From Candidatus Giovannonibacteria bacterium (GTDB lineage: Bacteria; Patescibacteriota; Minisyncoccia; JACPKW01; UBA11713), in NCBI GenBank assembly GCA_023266875.1, contig JAHFOJ010000006.1, forward strand, positions 1 through 39,958: a DNA stretch of 39,958 nucleotides, given 5' to 3'. The notes below the pieces were generated by a model, which saw only the letters and a list, made by a program, of their open reading frames with translations, made no database searches and had not been told where the DNA came from. Shown piece by piece: positions 32,095 to 37,927 of the stretch. The position numbers and the translations under genes are program-made. The stretch's first letter is position 1. The number at the start of each line of letters is the position of its first letter.

Positions 32095-32487
32095 ATGGAA
32101 GCTCTTTTACATGAGGCGAGAACATTGTCTATTGTTCAAGTTACTCCGCTTGAGCGTATTTATGTTTCCGAGGAGTGGGGTTTTAACGTTGATGAATTGC
32201 CAAAGGCAGTTTGCTTTTGCGGGACATGCCGAAGCCCGATGGAGAGATTTTCTGCAGATCCTATAAATGTGGTCATATTCTGCAAGAAATGCGGTCTACG
32301 GTTTTTTTTTCCTAACTTCGTTACCTTTAAAGAGATATTGGAGGTAACAAGTCTGAGGGGGTTTCAAGTTTTGTCGCGCGGTATTTGTGGACGCTGTTTT
32401 GGCAGCAAACAGATTCAAATTGAAACGTCTGTTGGAAGCGGCGCGAAAAGAGTAGAATTTGTGTCTTGCCCGCAGTGCAGTCATTAA
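32095..32487 (+). CDS. Zinc-ribbon hypothetical protein
   Basis: 130 residues with two probable zinc sites: CFCGTC (near 41-46) with CKKC (near 64-67), and CGRC (near 99) with CPQC at the C-terminus. No enzyme motif recognised. Strong purine-rich Shine-Dalgarno GAAAGGGGG. It is the first gene of the operon with the thymidylate synthase fusion (31-nt gap), so it may assist that enzyme or regulate the operon; this is inferred from context only. Confidence 0.65.
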   Translation: MEALLHEARTLSIVQVTPLERIYVSEEWGFNVDELPKAVCFCGTCRSPMERFSADPINVVIFCKKCGLRFFFPNFVTFKEILEVTSLRGFQVLSRGICGRCFGSKQIQIETSVGSGAKRVEFVSCPQCSH

Positions 32488-32518
32488 TTTCCGAAATTTA
32501 ACTGAAAGGTGGTGTAAA

Positions 32519-34051
32519 GTGGTCGAAATCAAGTGGCCTGTTTATGAAGCGAATCAAATTGCTATCGGGAATCTAAATAGTTCCGTGGCAATTACTACGC
32601 TTTGGACAAATCGCGATGCCATAACATCACAGGTTCCTTCAGATTTATATTGTGCGGTTGGCACGCTATATAATCGTAAAGTCGGCATTGACCCACTTAT
32701 ACGAAATCTGCTCGCGCGTCCCCAGATTCGCTGTTTGATAATCTGCGGGCATGATCGTGGCAGGAGCGGGGAGGCGCTCATCTCATTTTTCACTCACGGC
32801 TTTGAGCGCGGTACCGATGGGAACGGAAATCCCAAGTGGATGATCCGTTTATCTGATGGTGAGTATGGCTTGATCGACATCGAGGTAAGTGAAGAAGCGC
32901 TTATCCGCTTGAAAAACAACGTTACACTTATTGATCTGCGTGGCGCCGAGAAAGAAAACCTAATTTTGGTGCTTAAAAAATGGGAAGGTTGTGAAAACCT
33001 ACCATACAGCTTGCCGATAATTTTTCCAAAGATTGTTCCGAGCGCGTCCATGCTTCCATCTCCTGACACGGCGAGGATTTTTCGCTCGCCGACAGTCGTT
33101 GGAGCTTGGCTACAGGCGATCAAAGAGATTAGACGCTTTGGGACGGTTAGCAAAACGCACTATAATCCTGCACAAGAGATTATTAATATCACGACTGTGA
33201 TAACCGAGGAAGATCCTGAGAAGTTTTTTGTGCCCGATTGGTTGCCGATTGGAATAAAAGAAATCGAGGCGTATTGCGAGCAAGTGCTGACACCAATTCT
33301 TTCTCCCGGCGTCCGTTACGGATATGGGAATCGTATCTTTGCATATTTCGGCTATGACCAGTTGGAAACCTCAATACGGAAACTTGCCGAAGATTTGGAT
33401 ACAAAGAGCGCGGTTATCAGCATCTGGGATCCGCAGAAAGATATAGGCGATCTGGTAACCCCAAAATCACCTTGCGTAAATGGAATCTGGGCGAGACTGC
33501 GCGATGGGAAGCTGTATTTTGTTGTGCACATTCGCTCAAACGATATTGGCGAGGCGTATCTTGGAAATGGTTTTGCGTTGCGGCGGCTTCAGGCGCATGC
33601 TCTCCAGCTTCTAAGTAATTTTACTGGGGATGCAGGCTTGAAGTTAGGCGATCTCACAATTAATTCCTATTCCGCGCATCTCTATGAGTCGAGTTGGATG
33701 AGTGTTGATGAGACTGTGACAGGGCACTTTAAGGAGGTAATGCGGGGCGCTTCGATAAGAAAAGATCCATACGGATCTTTTAGGATAACCGTAGATAAAT
33801 CTGAAATCGTTGTAACACAACTCTCTACAAATGAAGAACCTTTATCAGATTCCTATCGCGGCAAGACAGCGCTTCAGCTCGCGACAAAAATTGCGGATGA
33901 GGGGATTATTTCAGAACCCTACCATGCCATTTATCTCGGCCGAGAACTCGAGAAAGCTGAAATGGCAATTCGTTTTGGCATTGACTATGTTCAAGACAGT
34001 CCTTTATTTTCGGTGCACGGCCCCAAACCGCGCATCATGTTCGATAAATAG
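32519..34051 (+). CDS. MtrA-like domain fused to archaeal-type thymidylate synthase
   Basis: 510 residues from GTG 32519, chosen for SD GAAAGGTGG. N-terminal part (about 1-180): WPVYEANQIAIGNLNSSVAITTLW, IDPLIRNLLARPQIRCLIICGHDRGRSGEAL, a pattern matching tetrahydromethanopterin methyltransferase subunit A (MtrA/DUF4346). C-terminal part (about 230-510): YGYGNRIFAYFGYDQLE, candidate catalytic Cys319 in SPCVNGIWARLRDGKLYF and HIRSNDIGEAYLGN, the thymidylate synthase C and RS.D motifs, closer to archaeal ThyA than to E. coli. Expected reaction: methylation of dUMP to dTMP. Cobamide or pterin binding by the N-terminal domain is untested. Confidence 0.78.
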   Translation: MVEIKWPVYEANQIAIGNLNSSVAITTLWTNRDAITSQVPSDLYCAVGTLYNRKVGIDPLIRNLLARPQIRCLIICGHDRGRSGEALISFFTHGFERGTDGNGNPKWMIRLSDGEYGLIDIEVSEEALIRLKNNVTLIDLRGAEKENLILVLKKWEGCENLPYSLPIIFPKIVPSASMLPSPDTARIFRSPTVVGAWLQAIKEIRRFGTVSKTHYNPAQEIINITTVITEEDPEKFFVPDWLPIGIKEIEAYCEQVLTPILSPGVRYGYGNRIFAYFGYDQLETSIRKLAEDLDTKSAVISIWDPQKDIGDLVTPKSPCVNGIWARLRDGKLYFVVHIRSNDIGEAYLGNGFALRRLQAHALQLLSNFTGDAGLKLGDLTINSYSAHLYESSWMSVDETVTGHFKEVMRGASIRKDPYGSFRITVDKSEIVVTQLSTNEEPLSDSYRGKTALQLATKIADEGIISEPYHAIYLGRELEKAEMAIRFGIDYVQDSPLFSVHGPKPRIMFDK

Positions 34052-34096
34052 CCCTGAAGTGTTCATGCAACGTGGATGCTTCAGGGCGCTTTTTTT
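34051..34096 (+). terminator. Rho-independent terminator after the TS fusion
   Basis: GCCCTGAAG and CTTCAGGGC arms with a 19-nt loop and a 7-T run; starts at the TS stop codon. Confidence 0.9.
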
Positions 34097-34128
34097 AAGG
34101 CGAGTTGTGTGTTAATCTTAGTTTTAAT

Positions 34129-34668
34129 ATGATTCTTGGTGCTGCAGAAATATTGCGCTTGGTAAAAGAAAAAAGACTTGTTGAAAATTTATCTGAGCGG
34201 GAGCTGACCAGTCCAGAAGGCGCCGGTTTTGATTTGCGACTTGCACGCCTTTTTCGCCTAAAAGGGCAGGGATTTCTTGGGATTACGGAGCGCCAAACTC
34301 CTGATGTTGAATTGGCGGCGGAATATAATCCGGACAAGACGCAATCGATTGTTATCAAACCGGGAGAATATTTTTTGACAGAGACTATCGAAAAATTAAA
34401 TATTCCTCTCGATCTGCTCGGCATCGTAAAGCCGCGGACAACCCTTCACAGATCAGGAATTATCACGAGAGTTTCAATAGCGGATCCGGGATATTCCGGT
34501 TCATTGCATCCAGGGATTTATAATGCGGGGGGTGTCCCGATTGAAATCGAGCTTGGCGCGCGTTATGTTAATATAATGTTTTTTGAAGTAAAAGGCGGCG
34601 GCGCGCAATACCGCGGCCAATGGCAAGGCGGTAGAATTAAGACAGATGGAAAAGAAGTTCAAGTTTAA
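34129..34668 (+). CDS. dCTP deaminase/dUTPase-fold protein
   Basis: 179 residues from ATG 34129 (MILGAAEIL); an upstream in-frame ATG is less likely. Superfamily motifs: GIVKPRTTLHRSGI, VSIADPGYSGSLHPGIYNAGG, ARYVNIMFFEV and AQYRGQWQGGR. Relative to E. coli Dcd, Ser111 becomes Thr, Arg115 is kept and the catalytic Glu138 position appears to be Gly (SGSLHPGIYN). It may therefore be a dUTPase, an altered deaminase or a non-catalytic paralogue. Two nt before secD. Confidence 0.72.
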   Translation: MILGAAEILRLVKEKRLVENLSERELTSPEGAGFDLRLARLFRLKGQGFLGITERQTPDVELAAEYNPDKTQSIVIKPGEYFLTETIEKLNIPLDLLGIVKPRTTLHRSGIITRVSIADPGYSGSLHPGIYNAGGVPIEIELGARYVNIMFFEVKGGGAQYRGQWQGGRIKTDGKEVQV

Positions 34669-34670
34669 CT

Positions 34671-35996
34671 ATGCTTAAATACAGAATTTTAGCGATTGGA
34701 TTTTTACTTCTTGGCCTCATCGCCGGATATTTTGACCTTGGCGCTAATTATGGCAAGCTTCACGCCCCGAATTGGCTGAAATTTCCGTTTCGTCTCGGCC
34801 TTGATCTGCAGGGCGGGACGCATTTGGTTTATAAGGCGAATGTATCACAGATAAGCGCGTCGCAAGTTGCTGATGCCATGGCTGGCCTCCGGGATGTGAT
34901 CGAGAGGCGCGTTAATTTATTCGGTGTAACCGAGCCCATAATTCAAGTTGAAAAAAGCGGATCAGAGAATCGTTTGATTGTGGAGCTTGCGGGAGTTTTT
35001 GATATCAATCAGGCAATCCAATCCATTGGGCGCACTCCATATCTCGAGTTTCGCACGCTTGCTCCAGGCGCCGACCTTACTAAATTGCAGGCGAGTCAGC
35101 AGAAAAAAGAACCTATTAATATTGACGATTATTTCAAACCGACACAGCTTACCGGACGCTATTTAGCAAAAGCAACTCTCGATTTTAACCAGACGTCTCT
35201 TGAGCCCACGGTGCTTTTGGATTTTAATTCCGACGGAGGAAAATTATTCGCGGATATAACTCGCGAGAACATATCGAAACCGCTCGCCATTTTCCTTGAT
35301 GGGCTTCCAATAGAAGTTCCTACGGTCAGAGAGGAGATTACTTCGGGACGTGCCGTCATATCGGGTTCATTTACTCCGGAGACGGCGCGAACGCTTGTCA
35401 GGAACTTGAACGCCGGAGCCCTTCCTTTGCCGATAACTCTTATTTCTCAAGAGTCGGTCGGCGCCTCTTTGGGTTCAGCCGCTCTTTCAAAGATGGTGCG
35501 CGCGGGAATTTTTGGGACAATTTTGGTTGCGATTTTTCTTATACTATTTTATCGTTTGCCTGGCATCGCAGCAACGCTTGCGCTCACGATTTATGTCTCG
35601 CTTATGCTCGCGCTTTTCAAATTAATTCCTGTCACCATGTCCGCGGCGGGCATCGCCGGATTTATTTTGTCCATTGGCATGGCCGTTGACGCCAATATTT
35701 TGATATTTGAGCGCACGCGCGAGGAATTGAGGGCGGGCAAATCTTTATATTTGGCGGTAGAAGAAGGATTCGCCCGCGCTTGGCTCTCAATTCGCGATTC
35801 AAACGTTTCAAGCTTGATCACTTCCATAATTTTGTATTGGTTTGGGACTTCAATTGTGCAGGGTTTCGCGCTCACGTTGGGGATTGGAATTGCGGTCAGC
35901 ATGTTTTCCGCTTTAACCGTAACACGCACTTTCTTGCGCGCTTTTGAGTTTAAAGAAGGCAAGTTGTCGCATATGCTATTCGGAGTATCAAAATAA
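34671..35996 (+). CDS. secD: Protein translocase subunit SecD
   Basis: 441 residues: TM1, periplasmic region starting LGLDLQGGTHLVYKAN, P1-head region and five C-terminal membrane helices with GMAVDANILIFERTREELRAGKS (the D-x-N TM4 motif of the RND-type SecDF). Uses proton motive force to pull proteins through SecY. Separate secF follows, 4 nt away. Shorter than E. coli SecD (615), mainly in the periplasmic part. Confidence 0.95.
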   Translation: MLKYRILAIGFLLLGLIAGYFDLGANYGKLHAPNWLKFPFRLGLDLQGGTHLVYKANVSQISASQVADAMAGLRDVIERRVNLFGVTEPIIQVEKSGSENRLIVELAGVFDINQAIQSIGRTPYLEFRTLAPGADLTKLQASQQKKEPINIDDYFKPTQLTGRYLAKATLDFNQTSLEPTVLLDFNSDGGKLFADITRENISKPLAIFLDGLPIEVPTVREEITSGRAVISGSFTPETARTLVRNLNAGALPLPITLISQESVGASLGSAALSKMVRAGIFGTILVAIFLILFYRLPGIAATLALTIYVSLMLALFKLIPVTMSAAGIAGFILSIGMAVDANILIFERTREELRAGKSLYLAVEEGFARAWLSIRDSNVSSLITSIILYWFGTSIVQGFALTLGIGIAVSMFSALTVTRTFLRAFEFKEGKLSHMLFGVSK

Positions 35997-36000
35997 AAAA

Positions 36001-36906
36001 ATGAACTTAGTAAGATTTCGAAAATTTAGTTATATACTTTCCGGAATTCTGATTTTTGCGAGTGTTTTGTCGCTTATATTTTACGGCCTGAAGCTCGGCA
36101 TAGATTTTACCGGCGGGTCGATTATGGAAGCTGAATTTCTTCCGCCGACTGGCGGAGCGCGGCCGGATGTTGTCCAAATCCAAGCAAAACTAAATTCGCT
36201 GAATTTCGGAAATGTATTAGTCCAGCCGACCGGAGAGCGGGGAGTGTTGATTCGACTTCGTGATCTCTCGGAGCCCGAACACCAGCAGGTTTTATCCGCA
36301 CTTTTAAGTTTCGGACAGGCTCGCGAGCTACGTTTTGATTCAATCGGCCCGACAATCGGCAAGGAACTAAAAAACCGTTCCATTTGGGCGACGATTTTGG
36401 TTTTGGTTATGATAATTCTTTACGTGGCGTTTGCTTTTAGGCAAGTATCTCGTCCGGTTTCAAGCTGGTTTTTTGGAATCTTCGCGGTTGTGGCGCTTTT
36501 CCACGATATTTTAATTCCTCTAGGCACTTTCTCGCTTTTGGGGCATATGAAAGGAATTGAAATAGATACTCTTTTCGTAACCGCGATTCTGACCGTGCTT
36601 GGTTTTTCGGTTCATGACACAATCGTTGTATTCGACCGAGTCCGCGAAAATCTTCGCCACCAAACCAAAGGAGAGACATTTGAAGAAACTGTCGGCCGTT
36701 CGCTTTCGCAGACATTAACTCGTTCGGTTAACACTTCTCTCACGGTCTTGATAGTGCTTGTCGCGCTCTATTTTTTGGGGAGCGATACCACGAGATATTT
36801 CTCACTCGCGCTTATCATCGGCGTTATAGCCGGAACATATTCTTCGATTTTCATAGCATCGCCATTGCTTGTAACTTGGAACAATTTCCGCTCGAAAAAG
36901 AGTTAG
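36001..36906 (+). CDS. secF: Protein translocase subunit SecF
   Basis: 301 residues from ATG 36001; the frame continues upstream into secD but MNLVRFRKFSYILSGILIF is the typical SecF start. Contains GLKLGIDFTGGSIMEAEF and the TM4 motif FSVHDTIVVFDRVRENL, with six membrane helices. FLPPTGGARPD just after the first periplasmic strand is encoded by a palindrome (36141-36156). Confidence 0.95.
   Translation: MNLVRFRKFSYILSGILIFASVLSLIFYGLKLGIDFTGGSIMEAEFLPPTGGARPDVVQIQAKLNSLNFGNVLVQPTGERGVLIRLRDLSEPEHQQVLSALLSFGQARELRFDSIGPTIGKELKNRSIWATILVLVMIILYVAFAFRQVSRPVSSWFFGIFAVVALFHDILIPLGTFSLLGHMKGIEIDTLFVTAILTVLGFSVHDTIVVFDRVRENLRHQTKGETFEETVGRSLSQTLTRSVNTSLTVLIVLVALYFLGSDTTRYFSLALIIGVIAGTYSSIFIASPLLVTWNNFRSKKS
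36141..36156. repeat. In-frame palindrome in secF (PPTGG)
   Basis: TCCGCC-GACT-GGCGGA, a perfect 6-bp stem with a 4-nt loop, coding PPTGG exactly as in pheS. Confidence 0.6.
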
Positions 36907-36949
36907 CGTGGTATACAAGCGCATTTTTTCTTTTCTAAATTCTCCCTAG

Positions 36950-36969
36950 ACCTTTTCGTGCGAAAAGGT
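36950..36969. repeat. Hairpin 1 downstream of secF
   Basis: ACCTTTTCG and CGAAAAGGT, a perfect 9-bp stem with a 2-nt spacer. No T-run follows on either strand, so it is not a typical terminator. Confidence 0.55.
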
Positions 36970-36998
36970 AAAAGTCATGAGGAGAGGAGGTTAAAAAA

Positions 36999-37037
36999 AT
37001 GGAAATGGCACCCAATCGACTAATTCGCACGAATTAG
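36999..37037 (+). CDS. Putative 12-codon leader peptide
   Basis: MEMAPNRLIRTN then TAG. The unusually strong Shine-Dalgarno GGAGAGGAGG lies 8 nt upstream. The ORF runs into and stops within the right arm of a 44-bp perfect palindrome, so translation would melt the corresponding RNA hairpin. A second tiny ORF (MRRGG, 36977-36994, with AGG-AGA codons) overlaps the Shine-Dalgarno. Either could be regulatory; coding status is uncertain. Confidence 0.35.
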   Translation: MEMAPNRLIRTN

Positions 37038-37050
37038 TCGATTGGGTGCC
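37007..37050. repeat. 44-bp perfect palindrome
   Basis: Left arm 37007-37027, starting GGCACCCAATCG, and right arm 37030-37050 are exact reverse complements over 21 bases, separated by CA. Far longer and more perfect than any other inverted repeat in the window. It lies between secF and the toxin-antitoxin genes. Confidence 0.93.
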
Positions 37051-37086
37051 TGTGAGAGATTCCCACAATATACGACTTCTTTTCGA

Positions 37087-37115
37087 TTGACAGAAGTTTA
37101 TCTTTAGATTAACCT
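37087..37115 (+). promoter_or_regulatory. Promoter of the toxin-antitoxin operon
   Basis: Perfect -35 TTGACA (37087-37092), 17-bp spacer, weak -10 TAACCT (37110-37115) ending 6 nt before the antitoxin ATG, predicting a leaderless mRNA. Confidence 0.5.
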
Positions 37116-37121
37116 AGAAAT

Positions 37122-37376
37122 ATGAAAAACAAAGGCATAATTGGGCTAAAAGAACTGCGCGAGCATACCGAGGAATATATTAGAAAGGTTCAAAATGGGA
37201 GATCCTTTGTGGTTATGCGTCGATCGGAACCAATTTTTAAAATTGCGCCGGTGGATGTATGGGGCGATGAAGGCGCGTGGGAAAGTGTGGCGGATTTTTC
37301 AGAGATCAATGAGAAAGGAATAGAAGCGCGAGAGGTCTTAAAATCAATTCGAAAACTGAATGGATCGGATCGCTAA
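37122..37376 (+). CDS. Antitoxin, Phd/YefM-like
   Basis: 84 residues: KGIIGLKELREHTEEYIRKVQNGRSFVVMRRSEPIFKIAPVD is the Phd/YefM dimerisation and DNA-binding pattern. The C-terminal region (INEKGIEAREVLKSIRKLNG) would wrap the toxin. Such antitoxins repress their own operon through operator sites near the start. It overlaps the toxin gene by 17 nt. Confidence 0.8.
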   Translation: MKNKGIIGLKELREHTEEYIRKVQNGRSFVVMRRSEPIFKIAPVDVWGDEGAWESVADFSEINEKGIEAREVLKSIRKLNGSDR

Positions 37377-37593
37377 ATTTCTAAAGAAACTCACCCCCAA
37401 AGAACGCAAAATTACAGAAGAAATAATAGCTCTTGTTTCGGCGCGTGATTTTTCCGGACTCGATATAAAAAAACTAAAAGGCAGCGTGAACATTTTCCGT
37501 ATTCGCAAGGGGAATATTCGCGTCATTTTTTTGAAAGAAGGGTCTCAGATTAATATTAATTCCATCGGGCGGCGCAGTGATACGACATATTAA
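37360..37593 (+). CDS. Toxin, RelE/ParE-like
   Basis: 77 residues: MDRIAKFLKKLTPKERKITEEII, then LDIKKLKGSVNIFRIRKGNIRVIFLKEG and ININSIGRRSDTTY, the compact RelE/ParE fold with its basic central strand. RelE toxins cleave mRNA on the ribosome; ParE toxins poison gyrase. Which applies cannot be decided by eye. Overlap with the antitoxin gene supports a functional pair. Confidence 0.8.
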   Translation: MDRIAKFLKKLTPKERKITEEIIALVSARDFSGLDIKKLKGSVNIFRIRKGNIRVIFLKEGSQININSIGRRSDTTY

Positions 37594-37927
37594 TGTTTTT
37601 TTTCCACAGCCGAAACTTTGACAACATTTGACCCTGTTAGAAGTTACTTCGATTGTCGCTGATAAGTTTGGAGCTATAATGAGATTTCCACATTGTGACT
37701 TCTAACGTGGTTGACAAGTTATATTGATCAAGTATACTGGGTTTACGATTGAGTTTTGGACGCAAGTACTCGTTAAAATAACCGAGTAGGTGAAAACCCA
37801 AAAAACTAAATAATTAAAGGCAGCCATAAGGTCCCTAGAACGTCAGATGAAGGGGCTTTTTGCTTGTTTTGTCCGCGTTTTCTTAAAAAATTTTTATTAA
37901 TTTTCTAATTTTCCAAGTTTTATTTTT
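37594..37927 (+). promoter_or_regulatory. rpoB upstream region: inverted repeat, two promoters, leader hairpins
   Basis: No gene. Imperfect 17-bp inverted repeat (37631-37647 and 37695-37711; 14 of 17 match). P1: TTGTCG (37653-37658), 16 bp, TATAAT (37675-37680). P2: TTGACA (37711-37716), 16 bp, TATACT (37733-37738), its -35 touching the right repeat arm. Leader hairpin TACTCG/CGAGTA (37767-37788), then a terminator-like hairpin. The untranslated leader from P2 is about 180 nt, suggesting attenuation of rpoB expression. Confidence 0.65.
37828..37862 (+). terminator. Attenuator-like terminator in the rpoB leader
   Basis: AAGGTCCCT (37828-37836) and AGGGGCTTT (37851-37859) form nine pairs including two G-U, with a 14-nt loop and a T-run. 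It lies 65 nt before the rpoB ATG; with P2 it would delimit a transcript of about 118 nt. Confidence 0.5.

Noticed and set aside
32459-32518. Upstream ATG extension of the MtrA-TS fusion
   Set aside because: It would overlap the zinc-ribbon gene, and the GTG at 32519 has a good Shine-Dalgarno and begins the MtrA-like domain directly.
37738-37800. TGGGTTT/AAACCCA long-range stem in the rpoB leader
   Set aside because: The left arm overlaps the P2 -10 box and would not be in the P2 transcript; it could form only in the weaker P1 transcript.
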